Shown here piece after piece: positions 10,944-23,398 of a stretch of 64,000 nucleotides of DNA. How positions within the stretch are numbered: position 1 is the stretch's first letter; the number at the start of each line of letters is the position of its first letter. Origin of the DNA: Iris pallida (lineage: Eukaryota > Streptophyta > Magnoliopsida > Asparagales > Iridaceae); assembly GCA_029216955.1 (NCBI GenBank), contig JANAVB010031417.1, positions 17,584,867 to 17,648,866 on the forward strand. Reading direction: 5' to 3'. The position numbers and the translations under genes are program-made. The notes below the pieces were generated by a model. That model saw only the letters and a list, made by a program, of their open reading frames with translations, had not been told where the DNA came from and made no database searches.

Positions 10944-13900
10944 TGTAACGCCCCAGAACCAGAATACTGAAGAGCGGGGGCGTATATAGCCAGCTACGTA
11001 TATTGAAGTGCAACCCACCTCGCTATACGGTCACGGCTGTCTAGATACATGAGGGTTTAACTACAAGCCAACAGTCTCCTATGGTCGTAAACAAGCCTAT
11101 TGTCTCAATCTCAAGCAAGCAATAATAGTTACAAGATATCAGAGCACCAAATATATAATAGCAAGGCATCCCATACATTACATATTGGATGATCATGAAG
11201 CTAGTCGTACAAAATGTCAAAACTAGCAAGAGTTCAGTCATACATGATCAACCCTAGGATCTGTCAATCATGTTACAGCCCGTAGGCAGACAGTAAGTAA
11301 AGGTGCAATACGAGCTAACACGTGCTCACCGGCTAAACGCCTCAAAAGAATAATTTTTACAATAAAGTGGAAGGACAAAAAGAAACTCACTCGTTGCCAG
11401 GGTTACGCCTGGTGGTCACCATCTGGCTGGAAGACGGTTGGATCCTCTGGTGCTGCTCCGATATCTGGCCACACAAAACCAGCTGGGTCAGACCCCAGAA
11501 AGAGCAAGTGCCACAAAGGAGGCTTCACTTAGGAACTAAAACCAGCAGATCATAATAGAATATTAAAGATAATAAATAAAGAACTGATAATAATAGAGAT
11601 AACAACAGTAAACTGAGTACGAAGAAACCATTCAAGTAGCCAGGGCACAACCCTTAAACCAAACAAGGACCGAGGTTGCAGCCCTTCACCTGAATTGAAA
11701 CCCGTCTCAAATACTATTGGTACAGTAAAGACAATAAACGAAAAGAGGACACAGAACTGCTCCGGGAGCCAGTTACAACCCTTAAACCAAAAAAGGACTG
11801 GAGTTGTAAACCTTCGCCTGAACAGAACTGGACCCCTGATCTTTATTGCTAAGGCCAGTATAAATAATCATGGTATTAAGGTAAGGTAAAACATGACGAA
11901 CATGGCATGGGGTTGCAATAAGACAATAAATGAAGAGAGGACACAGAACTGCTCCGGGAGCCAGGTTACAACCCTTAAACCAAATAAGGACCGGGGTTGT
12001 AACCCTTCACCTGAACAGAACTGGACACCCAATCGTTATTGTTAAGGCAAGCATCAATAATCATGTCATGTCATAATCTTGCACATGATCAGGATGAGAC
12101 TAAGCTGGAATAAACTCCATCCAATCAATCACGGCCAATCAAGAGTACGGCTTGATACTTTTAACTAACTAGGGTTATCACAGGCCTAGTTACTAGCAAT
12201 ATGCAATAAGATTATTCCAACAGCCACAAGCCCTGCAGACCATCCAGTTATCCAGGTCGAATGTCCGTTTATGAAGAATGCAACACGTGACTGTGTGCTG
12301 GGAATGTGCCCTACTCGTCGGTAGGCTACAAGTCCACTTAATGCGCCCAGATAACGGGATTGCCTGTAGCTGGAAATCTCTTCATGTCTACTGAATTATT
12401 CTAGTTTATTAGCCTTAGTCAATTACTGTAGGTATCCCTGACCGTGGTACTCAGGGACCCCTATCCTTGACATGATGCAAGACAGTACTGGTTTATTTGT
12501 ACAAATACAATCGCCCACGGTGTCCAGGTCATTCATACTTGTCATATCAGGCTAGCTGTCGTAACAGCATGTCATGATATATCATGTCAGTTTGCTTGTC
12601 GAGGGTGTGCCACGGCAGGCCACTATCGTGTTCAGGAAATATGCCAAAATTTACATGACATAAACATAATATGACATTTCAGTTTAATAATACTAATATT
12701 AATAATAATAAATAATAATAAAGAGGACAAGACTTGAGGAGGGAGCCATGCGGCAGAAAGCATGCGCGCTTATGCGGCTGAAAATCAAAAAAAATTTATG
12801 CAGCTACGAAAGTTCATGCGGCTACGGAAGTTCACGCGGCCACGGAAGTTCATGCGGCTACGGAACTTCATGCGGCCACGGAAATTCATGCGGCTACGAA
12901 ACTTCATGCGGTTACGAAACTTCATGCGGCCACGGAAGTTCATGCGACTACAGAAGTTCATGCGGCCACGGAACTTCATGCGGCTACGAAACTTCATGCG
13001 GCCACGGAACTTCATGCGGCTACGGAACTTCATGCGGCCACGAAAGTTCATGCGGCTACGGAAATTCATGCAGCTACGGAACTTCATGCGTCCACGAAAA
13101 TTCATGCGGCTACGGAACTTCATGCGGCCACGGAAATTTATGCGGCCACGGAAGTTCATGCGGCTACGGGACTTCATGCGGCCACGGAAGTTCATGCGGC
13201 TACGGAACTTCGTGCGGCCACGGAAATTCATGCGGCTACGAAACTTCATGCGGCCACGAAAATTTATGTGGCTACGGAAGTTCATGCGGCTACGAAAGTT
13301 CATGCGTCTACGGAACTTCATGCGGCCACGGAAGTTCATGCGGCTACGGAACTTCATGCGACCATGAAAATTTATACGGCTACGGAAGTTCATGCGGCTA
13401 CGGAAGTTCATGCGGCCACGAAAATTCATGCGGCTACGGAAGTTCATGCGGCTACGGAACTGTTCTTCTTCTCCATTATTCCGAGAAGAAGAACCATGCA
13501 AGCTATGGCTTCCAATCTTCATAAAACCTTCATCTAGAGTCCAAATCCGAACTTCCATAGGTCAAAATGAGGCAGAATGAAATTCTCTACAACATGGAAC
13601 CATCAAAACTTGGAAATAACAATGTTAAGTAGATCAAAACCCAAGAAAACCAAAAATACTATAAACTTAGATCTACACAAATTGAGCCATGAAAATTAGA
13701 AATGCTAAGTACTAAAGTGTGTTAGAATCTCGAGAAGAAGAGAATGGAACAATAAAAACGAAGTTCCTCTATGAAGCAAGCTACACTTGCCTAAGCTCTC
13801 TCTCTCTCTCCCTCCTGGTGGTTGAAGAAGTAATGGTGGAGAAGAAGTAGTAAATGAAGAGGGAGAATGAGGGAATGGGTTAATAAAGGATGATGGTGGT

Positions 13901-14079
13901 GGTAGGTAAAGGTTCTTCCTTTGGTTCATGATGAACCAAGACAACCCAAGCCTAGCCGAACCAACCCAAAATAGACCAAGCCATGTAATACCAAGATAAG
14001 CCAAGAAAGGAATCATGCAATATAAGATAAAATACGTACACGTATTTCAAAATATGTAATACGAACTATAGGCATTACA
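10944..14079 (-). repeat. 5' LTR of element B
   Basis: It is about 3.14 kb. On the minus strand it starts TGTAATGCCTATAG at 14,079 and ends GGGGCGTTACA at 10,944. It pairs with 2,838-5,948. A TATA-like TTTATTAA lies upstream of the C/T-rich leader near 13,880. The two LTRs differ by many substitutions and small indels, including within the minisatellite. Confidence 0.93.
12745..13458. repeat. 18-bp minisatellite in 5' LTR of B
   Basis: About 39 units of the same 18-bp family as 4633-5327 alternate GCGGCTACG and GCGGCCACG. The order of variant units differs between the two LTRs, so repeat turnover has continued since insertion or during reverse transcription. Confidence 0.95.
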
Positions 14080-14084
14080 TAGAG
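14080..14084. repeat. Target-site duplication of element B (TAGAG), right copy
   Basis: It is identical to 2833-2837 and immediately follows ...GGCATTACA. Removing B and one copy restores an open gag-pol frame in element A. Confidence 0.93.
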
Positions 14085-15438
14085 CTAGAAAAGTATGCAA
14101 ATAAACATGACCTGTGATAACGTCAGCCAAATAATCTGGTTTCGAAACCTGCTCCAGTTCTGCCTCAAGAGCCAGACTATAAGCCTTCCCCTGGGGTCCC
14201 TTCTGCTGCTGCAGATGTTGTCCAAACCTCTGCTGCTGAGTCGGGAGCGACGGTCCTCTAGATGGTAGTCCGGCACCTAGTACCCTTGCTACTGGACAGT
14301 CCCAAAGCTGATGGGTGATAGACCCACAAGCTAAACACTGTCCTAACTTCTTCCTACAGATGTAAGCGTCATGGCCTGGCCTTCTACAGAATGAACACAC
14401 ACCTCCCTTCTGCTGTCGGGGTCCCGGGGCTCTAACTGGCCGGGTTGGGTGATGTGGTGTGGGAGGACGGTAAGTCTGCTGGTACAGCACCGATGCTCTC
14501 GGCTGGAAAGCCTGACGCTTGGAAGGTCCCTCGTGGTGTACGGGAGCCGGCCTCTTGCAAGACTGAAGACGCTCCTCTATGCTCCGGGCCAACTCTAGGC
14601 TCTGGTAGTAGTCAGTCGTACCGTTCGCTACTATGAGAATGTTGATCTCTGGAACTAGACCATGGCAAAACCTGCGCGTCATCTCCTCTGGGTCTGCAAC
14701 CAGACTAGGAGCGAAACGGCTCAATCGACTAAATACTGCTGTATACTCGTCAATAGAACGGTTCCCCTGATGGATGTTCTGGAATCGTAGCCCCATGGCT
14801 ACCCTAGCGGTGGTCGAGAAGAATTTCTTCTTGAACTGGATCTTAAACTGATCCCAAGTGGCCTTCCCTCTCGCGAATAGCGGCTCATTCCTGAACCAAA
14901 CTCCTGCCAAGTCTATCAGCAGAAATTCTACTGCCTCAACCTGGAGGTCACCCAGTATCCTAGCTCCAAGGAGCTTCCTCTCTACCGAGTCTAGCCAGTC
15001 ATCTGCTACTACGATGTCCTCGGTCCCCATGAACTCCTTGGGGTTCAGACCCATGAAGTCCTTGATTGTCCCCGCTCTCTGTCGTAGTTCTACCAATGGT
15101 GGGACCATGGTACGCTCCTCAGAACGCTCCATGCTCTGGCGGAGTAAGGTGGTCTTCTCCTGATGGGTCGTTAGGAACCCTTGGATCAGAGTGAGCAGTT
15201 GGTTCCCGTCGAGAGTGACGGAAGCCTGGACAGGTATAGTAATAGGTGGGGGTGGGAGTATCGGGTCCTGCTGGGACTGTGAGGTGGAAGGTGGTGGAGG
15301 TATCTGGGTTGGTGGATTTTTGGAGTGGGGGAGTATGGTTGGTGGAGGTGGAGGTGCATCGGTCAACTGGTCAACCGACTGGATGGAAAGTGAACCATTT
15401 TCGGGTGTGGCATACTGGGATGAGCGGGTGAGCACCAT
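14080..15438 (-). pseudogene. Element A gag, interrupted by element B
   Basis: The frame starts at MVLTRSSQ (15,438). A proline-rich N-terminal region is followed by a retrotransposon capsid domain (DDWLDSVERKLLGA, FKKKFFSTTARVAMG, DEYTAVFSRLSRFAPSLV) and two intact CCHC knuckles, CSFCRRPGHDAYIC and CLACGSITHQLWDC. About 450 codons are open with no lesion before B interrupts at 14,084. Beyond B, at 2,837, the same phase runs into the protease. It is typed as a pseudogene only because of the insertion. Confidence 0.92.
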
Positions 15439-15661
15439 CTAATAAGTAAAAGAACTTATAAGGACTCTTTTAAGTAAACAATCATAAACAACAAGAAAAT
15501 CTAATTTGTAATAACGAGCATATGATGTGATGCGTTTCCTATGTTGCAATTCTAGTAATCCTCTAGGTGCTCTAAGCGTCATTCCTAGCGTTATCTAGTT
15601 ACCTTAAGTTCCTAATTGTAGACATGCTTGGTATAATAACGTAACCAAACAATTTAGTCAG

Positions 15662-15679
15662 GACCTGCATGGGCCACCA
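15662..15679 (-). other. Primer binding site of element A
   Basis: On the minus strand TGGTGGCCCATGCAGGTC lies 9 bp after the LTR end (...CGTGACA). It is identical to the PBS of B. The 220-bp leader from here to the gag start at 15,438 has no further feature I recognise. Confidence 0.8.
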
Positions 15680-17206
15680 CTAAAAATATGTCACGATCCG
15701 CTACCCAAATTGTTGGGCCGGGCCAAGTCATGTCCAGCCTACGCTTGAGATAAAACGTAGTAAGCTGTTCTAAAGATAATTAAGATAAGACCAAAGTGTG
15801 CTAACTGTTCTATATGTAATATTGAGTCAGAATATATCCAAACACAAAATTATCTCGTATATAAATATGTTCCAAGTACAAGTCCAAAATGTAAAACTGG
15901 ATACAGGTCTAGTTATAAAATACGTAGTCTAAAACATGACTACTATCAAAGGTCTCGAGCAACTACACAAACTAGACGAGGTTTCCCACATGTACGTCCT
16001 CGTAAAGTAAAGTCTGATCCTCGTCAGCAACTCCATAATAGGAATCGCATAGCAACTCCTCCTCGGTAAGTATACCTACAACGTTATCCTGTCAGGACGG
16101 GAGCAAGTACTGATTCTAACAAACTAAATATACGAAACATGAAATGAATAGAAGTGTAGGAATCATGGCATATCATAATCTATCATGGCATCATATGTTT
16201 GTTTTAAAGTTTAAAATTGTAGCATGTACGAGATCGGTCAATAGGTGAAATAGGATGTACAGTGGCACATATCAATTTTTTGATGTGTACATACGTACAC
16301 ATAACGGCATCGGTGTATATCCATACACAAATGCGGGACCAGAACATACGACAAAGTTACATATAGAACGTAACAATGCTCGGTAAATACATACGGAGAA
16401 GGGGGGCTTGATCACGTACTCTACTAACAGTTTTCCCTTAACCCGTTTTATAACATGTGGATGATACGAGAATAGTATGAAGCATGGTGGATACTGAGAG
16501 CAGTATGTAATATATGAAACATGGTGATATACGACTTGCAGTTTAAATATTAACATGGTTTATACACAATTCATTATACGCTGTAAATAAAGTTTATAGA
16601 GGTACTTGCCTTTAGCAAAGCAAGGTAGTGATAGAAATGCTATAGATGTCTGGTGACTCGTCACTGTAGAAATAATACATAAACTTAGTTTTTATTCTAA
16701 GTTAAACACTAAGACACTAGTTGTGCGACACGACTTTCTGACTGGACACCTAGCCAAATGATAACTTTAGGATTAGAGACCAATGTGGGGTGACACAATA
16801 CCCAAACTAACTTTCTAGGGCCTTTACACTAGTGTAGGGTGAGGTCCAATACTACAATAACTCAAATTAACACAAAACTTTGTAAGTAGTAACTACTCAA
16901 TAAATAAATCAGACTGTACACTGTGTTCCAACAATTTTTGAGATAGACAAAAAAATCAATTATATATAACATAAAGTATCAAGATGATCCTTGTTAATTA
17001 TAGAAATTTATACTAATTTTTTTAGAATTTATAAACCCTCATAGATATTTATTAAAAATCAGCAAACATATGTATCCTGAAAATGAGTTCTATTTTCCTA
17101 TTTTTATAAAATGCCAAAATTACTTAATAAATACAGAAAAAAATTATATTAAATTAGCTAAATTAACATAATATTTAAATACAATTTTTTCCAGATTTTT
17201 ACAGCA

Positions 17207-17208
<2 letters not shown>

Positions 17209-17271
<63 letters not shown>
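17209..17271. repeat. (TA)n microsatellite in LTR A
   Basis: This is an uninterrupted run of about 31 TA units in the AT-rich part of LTR A. Confidence 0.95.
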
Positions 17272-17276
<5 letters not shown>

Positions 17277-17649
17277 AAATAGCAAGTAACAATTTTTGGA
17301 AAATAATTAATTATTTATTTAATATTTTGTCCACGTATTCGAAATTGAACCGAAGTCCAGATACGGGATCGAAAGCCATGAATCAAGTCCGATATGACTC
17401 GTACCGACCTTGAATGTATTTAGACACATTTGGGCCCAAAAACCCATGCTAGGTTTGGACACCAAATGGCCATGATAAATAAAATACAACAATTAATATA
17501 TTAAAATATACATTAAGGTATTTTAATAATATATTAAAGTAGTAAAATATACAAGCCACAAAATACAATTAATAAAATAACTTGTGAATTTACACATAAT
17601 AACATTTTGCATAAAATTATATTTGAAATATATATACATATATAACAAA

Positions 17650-18169
<520 letters not shown>

Positions 18170-18299
18170 CCGGCCCAAAACCCACTGGGCCCAAATCCAA
18201 ACCTGTTATACACAGTAAACCCATTAATTTAAAACCCATTACTATACGGGTTAAACCCGTTACTGTTCAACCCAAACCCATTAAACATTTATTATAAAA

Positions 18300-18480
18300 C
18301 TCGTGTCCTGACCGTTAAGGACTCGAGTACACAAATCCTGTGTCCGTGGCGAACACGACACGCACGACACGAATCTCGCGTGTCCACGTGCACCACTGGG
18401 TTCGTCGACACAGGGCGAGTCCACTCACGTGTTCACGAGACACGACTCGACACACAGAAGAATTGATACGTACGTGTCCG
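18300..18480. other. ACACGACACG-type motif cluster in LTR A
   Basis: This is a dense set of CGTGTC, GACACG and CACGTG words in both orientations within a CG-rich block on the leader side of the promoter. A similar cluster sits downstream of the TATA box in the array LTRs (36,060-36,480). Confidence 0.6.
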
Positions 18481-18722
18481 CGAGGCGGTGGCTTTCGGGG
18501 GCGTTGCACGGCGGAGGAGACGTCGGGGTGGTCGGGAAAAAATGGCGCGGTGGTCGTCTCGTCGAGGCGCGTCGATTGGTGGTGGTCAGAGACGGTAGCG
18601 TGGCCTATAGGGACGGCGCTCCTAGATCTAGGGTTCCGGCGAGTTCGTCGGGGAAGAAATAGGGTAGGGCGGTGGTTAGGGCGGTCGTGGTGAAGTCTAG
18701 GGTTATGGGTCAGGTCGGGGGA

Positions 18723-18780
18723 CCTTTATAGGCTGGAAAAGTCGATCGAATTAGGGTTCAGATTAGGGTTTAGGGTTTAG
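18723..18780 (-). promoter_or_regulatory. Putative promoter of LTR A: telo-boxes plus TATA box
   Basis: On the minus strand AAACCCTAAACCCTAA and a third AACCCTAA (18,751-18,780) lie 20-50 bp upstream of CTATAAAGG (18,723-18,731). AAACCCTAA telo-boxes next to a TATA box are known from promoters of plant translation-related genes. The U3/R boundary would be ~30 bp further, near 18,695. Transcription itself is inferred. Confidence 0.6.
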
Positions 18781-19175
18781 CCGTAGGTCGGCGGATTAGT
18801 CGGAGACGAAGGCGGTGATCGTCGACAATTTACAGAAATCCCCCCCCCCCCAAACTGGTTATTACAAAACATCCCACCGCCTTAGTTGAGTGCAAAAATT
18901 AAATTTGCACAACACCCCCCGCTGTTGTTCTGTGCAAAATAAAATTTGCACAGAAAAAATCGAATATTACAAACTTCTTTAAAATAATTAAATTAATTAC
19001 AAAACGTATTTAAAACAATTTAATAAATTATAATTTGATATTTTTAGCTTCAAAAATCATTTTAAAAATTATTTAAAAATTCTAGAAAATTTCTAATAAT
19101 TATAATAACTCATTTTAAAGATATAAATGCTATTTAAAATTATAAAAATAATATTTTAAAATCTATGGGCTTACA

Positions 19176-20367
19176 CCCCTGAATACCACGGTCAGGGGTC
19201 CCTACTGAAATTGACTAAGGCTAATAACTAGAATAATCCAGTAGTCATGAAGAGATTTTCCAGCTATAGGCAATCCAGTTATCTGGGCGCGCAAGTGGAC
19301 TTGTAGCCTGCCGACGAGTATGGCACATTTCCAGCACACTGTCATGTGTTGCACCCTTCATGAACGGATATTCGACCTGGATAACCTGGATGGTCTGCAG
19401 GGCTTGTGGCTGTTGGAATATCTCATTGCATCTTACTAGTAACTACGCCTGTGATAACCCTAGTTAGTTAAAGTATCAAGCCGTACTTATTGCTTGGCCG
19501 TGATTGATTGGATGGAGTCTAACCCAGTCTAGTCTTGTCCTGATCCTGTACAAGATTGTAACATGACCTGATTGCTTGTGCTTTATTTTATCGATAAATG
19601 GTAGAAAACCAAATTTCGTTCAGATGAAGGGTTACAACCCTGGTCCTTGTATGGTTTAAGGGTTGTAACCTGGCTATCTAAAATGTTCCATGGTTATCGC
19701 ATCGTATATTCTCATGATTTTTCCACATCTCCAGTTTTAATATATTATTATGTTTTATGCTAATTGATGGTTTTAGTTTTAAGTGAAGCCTCCTTGTGGC
19801 ACTTGCTCTTTCTGGGATCTGATCCAGCTGGTTTTGCGTGGCCAGATACCGGAACAACTTCAGAGGATCTCCCTACCTTCCAGCCAGATGGTGACCACCA
19901 GGCGTAACCAAGGCAACGAGTGGGTTTTCCTTTTGTTCTTCCACTTTATTGTAAAAATATTCTTTTGAGGCGTTTAGCCGGCGAGCACGTGTTAGCTCGT
20001 ATTGCACTTTACTTACTGTTTGCCTACGGGTTGTAACATGATTGACGAATCCTAGGGTTGATCATGTATGACTAAAACTCTTGCTAGTCTTCACATTTTG
20101 TACGACTAGCTTCATGATCATCCAAATATGTAATGTATGGGACGCCTTACTATTGTATATTTGATGCTCTAACATCTTGTAACTGCTATTTCTTGCACGA
20201 GATTGAGATAATAGGCTTGTTCATAACCATAAGAGACTGATGGCTTGTAGTTAAACCCTCATGTATCTAGATAGCCGTGACCGTATAGCGAGATGGATTC
20301 CATTTCAATATACGTAGCTGGCTATGTATGCTCCCGCTTTCCAGTATTTTGGTTCTGGGACGTTACA
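19176..20367 (+). repeat. LTR 'D': 3' part of an older B-family LTR, target of element A
   Basis: It is homologous in the plus orientation to the last ~1.2 kb of B's LTRs: the 'taccacggtcagggg' start, the AACCCTGGTCCTTG and GGTTGTAACC motifs, the 'ggcgtttagccggcgagcacgtg' block, and the end GGTTCTGGGACGTTACA at 20,367. Its 5' portion is missing, as expected if element A inserted here. CCCCT at 19,176-19,180 would be A's TSD copy. Confidence 0.8.
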
Positions 20368-20640
20368 GTCATGGCGGAGAAGAAGGAGGCGGCGAAGGAA
20401 GGGTCGACGTCGGCGGTGCGGTGGAGGAGGCTGCTTGCGACGAAGCGGTTGCGAAAGAGGCCGGCGATGACGGCGTGGACGAGGATGGAGCGGAGGCGGC
20501 GGAGGGAGGGGCGGTGCAAGAGGAGCTGGAGGCGGGGGTGCCGTTGGAACAACTGGTTGCTCCGCACCCAACATGGGACCTCCTTCTCTCTTATAGAGAG
20601 AGGGACAATTTAGTCCTTTCATAATCGTTGAACCAAAACA
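20368..20640. other. GC-rich stretch without an identified gene
   Basis: The 'gaagaaggaggcggcg' purine-rich, CG-rich sequence has short overlapping frames on both strands, none with a recognisable domain. It borders the end of LTR D and could be the flank of D's insertion site. Confidence 0.4.
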
Positions 20641-20689
20641 CATGGGTCGGACCAAAAACCCACTGTGCTTTATATTATAGATAGATATA

Positions 20690-20766
20690 TATATTTTTAC
20701 ATTATGTATGAGGGCCCATTTTGAAAGTTTTGCTTCGGGCCCCCAACAGTTCAGGGCCGGCCTTGC
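20690..20766 (+). mobile_element. Terminal fragment of a Tip100-like hAT non-autonomous element
   Basis: The block 'ttatgtatgagggcccat...cagggccggcctt' matches, word by word, the right end of the 23,399-23,715 element ('ttatgtatgaatgtcccat...agggccggcccta'). CAGGGCCGGC is typical of Tip100-like hAT ends, from memory. No left partner is visible. Confidence 0.4.
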
Positions 20767-20767
20767 T

Positions 20768-22433
20768 TATTTGGGTATTGTTTGATCCATCGACCTTCGA
20801 CTTTTTAGATTTGACGAGGATGCTTAAATTAACAAGAAATATAAAATACATAGAAATTTATCTATATCGATGTAATTATCTTAAAATTTGTGTTAATTTT
20901 GCATTAATCATTCTATTGCTTTGCTCCTGTTTAGTCGTAAGGAAACTAACATACAAGGCGACAACTAATAATTTTTTTTTGAAGGAATGAACTAGATTTA
21001 AAACCAAAATAAAATATACAATTAACTAATGGTACTTAAAATACAACAAGTGCATATATTAACAATATACTTTTTAATATATTTAAATAACAACTATGCG
21101 TCGGTCTTATTAAACAATAAAAATAGTGAACCGAACAAACCGATTCGGTTATCGGCTCTGTTCGATTTTGTGTATGGCTAGTTTTAGTTCGGTTTCAGTT
21201 CTGAATTTAGATTTTATTAACATGTTCCTAAGGATACATGTTAATACTTTAATAAATAAATATTTTACATGATACTTTTACCAGCATATTTATGAATGTA
21301 CCTTTTACTTAAATTATATATTGATAAATAAAAAATATGTATTTATAAATGTATTGATATAAAAGTTATATAAAATACGTATTTATCAATTTATTAACAT
21401 ATGCCGTGGCACATGTTAATAAAATCCTTTGAATTTTTAGAATAAACCGTAGGCTCACCCCCTAAATAAACATTCCATATTTAGCTACCCTTAACTTAAA
21501 ACCATTTTGGAGGTTGGGCCGTTGTGTCTTTCTTAAAACTTTGGGTCAATTCATAGTCGGCCCAAATGCTTTCATCCGTAAGACCACTGGCGTTGGACTG
21601 TTGTTGAGTTGTATCGAGTATATTGGGAAGGAAAAAAAAAAATTTCTTGAGCATAATACATAGGCAATTAATTGTAATGCTCGTCTAACTCTAAATCATA
21701 AAAGAGAAAAAGAAAATAAATTAAACAGTAAACTATGATTTAGAAAACGACAATGCTCTGTTGCCCACCAGTCGAGGCGAGGGGCAGGTGGGTGTGGATG
21801 GACACCCGGCGGTCCATTTTTGCGGTTGAAAAGAAACTCCCCTCTAGAAAATATAAATATTTTAGTAAATATTTCTATTCATAATATTATAACTCGTATA
21901 TACCTCCATTTTTTTTAAAAATAACTAACAAATGCTTATTTTTCTTTGTATGGAACAAATAACATTTTAAGATATACCTTCACTATTTAATCAAAATTTT
22001 GACTGATTTACAAATAAATAAAAATATTCATTAGTTTTTAAAAGAAAGAAAGAACATATACTAGTTTCTATTCAGAATAGGATTATTTGCCAAAATATTC
22101 CTAGAAAATATAGAGGAAAGTTGAGCACAAAGCTACAAGAATAATTCCATCAGTCGGCGATACAAATTCCAAATCCAGAATAAAACAATACTAGAAGCTA
22201 CTTCACATTGCAATAGCAAACAAATGTGCAAACACATCAAAGTTTAGTAGTTCAAATGAAACTTTAATTTTATTGCTTTCCTAATCCAGAACTTCAACGT
22301 GAAGGTTCTTCCATGATGCGGACATATAATCCTTAATAAATTAATTAATGATTTTGTGTAATGTGTACACTGTTTGAAGAAAATTAATCTCTTCCATGTA
22401 AAACAAAGATAGTAAAAAAAATTAAAAGAAAGG
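20768..22433. other. AT-rich stretch with nothing identified
   Basis: I see no domain-bearing frame, TIR pair or LTR. A 'ccgaacaaaccgattcggtt' patch at 21,128-21,205 resembles the accgaac/ttcggtt low-complexity ends common in plant hAT relics but could not be paired. Confidence 0.5.
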
Positions 22434-22833
22434 CTTAGTTGCAACTCTATACCTTCAACTATGTCAGTTTTTTAACTTAATACCCTAAACTTTTTGGTAA
22501 TAACTTGATATACTGAAGAAAAAAATTAGGACCAAAATACCCCTCGAAAAAATTTGAAACTATCTCTCCTCTCCCAAAGTCCCGCCCCCTTGCTCACCCC
22601 TGCCAACCCACCCACCCCTCGCCATCTCTACCCCCGCCCACCTCCTGGCTGCATCCACCGACCCCGACTCCCTTGCTACCCCGCTCCCCACCTTCGGCAG
22701 GATCACCCCCCCCCCCCCCCCTCCCCTATATCTCTGTGGTGCCGCCGCCGTCGGCTGCACACGTCCGGAGAGAGAGAGAGGGGGCGGGGGTGGTGCAGCC
22801 GGAGAATGGGAGAGCGGGGGAGGGGCAACGAGT

Positions 22834-22865
<32 letters not shown>

Positions 22866-23040
22866 ACAGTCGAGAGAGGAGAGAGGGATTGCAAAAACAT
22901 GGATAATTTTGCCTTTTTTAAAAAAATTTGGTATCAGCTTGAAAATATTAAATAGTTAATAGTATCAAATTGTCGAGTAAAAAGTTTAGAGAATCAAGTT
23001 AAAAAACTGAAATAGTTGAGAATATCAAATTACAATTAAG
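22434..23040. mobile_element. Long-TIR non-autonomous DNA element (MULE-like)
   Basis: The left arm (22,434-22,511) starts CTTAGTTGCAACTCTATACC. The right arm (22,953-23,040) read on the other strand starts CTTAATTGTAATTTGATATT. Both then share TCAGTTTTTTAACTT and CTAAACTTTTT. The ~75-bp imperfect TIRs suggest a Mutator-like element. The flanks share AGAAAG offset-free but no clean 9-bp TSD remains. The interior is GC-rich (CCGCCC, CCCCACC) with a C run (22,706-22,721) and a ~31-bp G run, and could include captured sequence. No coding domain was recognised. Confidence 0.65.
22834..22864. repeat. Poly(G) tract
   Basis: About 31 consecutive G sit inside the MULE-like element, with a 16-bp C run 113 bp upstream. 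The G and C runs are complementary and could pair as a hairpin. The true length may be uncertain from sequencing. Confidence 0.9.
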
Positions 23041-23398
23041 TCAGAAAGAAATATTACAGCACAGTACATTGGTCAAGAACATAGTGTTGCAAGTTTTTAT
23101 AAAAGTAGGGGGAATTTTCAACACCGTCGCTGAATTAATGTAAATTATGCTCAAATCCTAGATCTGAAAATATATATTTAGGTCTATAAGTAGAAATAGG
23201 ATATGGTAAAATTCAAAACTATTATTTTTTTTATTTTATTTTATGTTGGTGTTATTTTGCATTTAACCATTGAATTTGACAGGATATAATTTAAATTACT
23301 TTTTTTATTTTAACCAGAATAATTTTATAATTTTATTGATATTTTATCTTAATTATGGTACATTCTTAGCTGGTTTGGACATTAACTTTAACTTATAT

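Larger units (their letters stand above)
2838..14079 (-). mobile_element. Complete Ty3/gypsy (chromovirus-like) LTR retrotransposon 'B', nested in element A
   Basis: The order on the minus strand is 5' LTR (10,944-14,079), PBS, gag, protease, RT, RNase H, integrase with C-terminal tail, PPT and 3' LTR (2,838-5,948), bounded by TSD TAGAG. The gag-pro-RT-RH-IN order is Ty3/gypsy. The long LTRs (~3.1 kb) and the integrase tail fit the Tekay/Del branch of plant chromoviruses; that placement is inference. Several stops and frameshifts interrupt the coding region, and the LTRs differ at many sites, so B is an old, inactive copy. Confidence 0.95.

Noticed and set aside
18745..18780. Interstitial telomere repeat
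   Set aside because: There are only two to three TTAGGG-like words, placed directly next to a TATA box in an LTR. A promoter telo-box is more likely than a telomere relic.
20293..20655. Overlapping Arg-rich and Pro-rich frames in the GC-rich block after LTR D
   Set aside because: There are frames on both strands of a low-complexity GC-rich tract, starting inside LTR D. No conserved domain.
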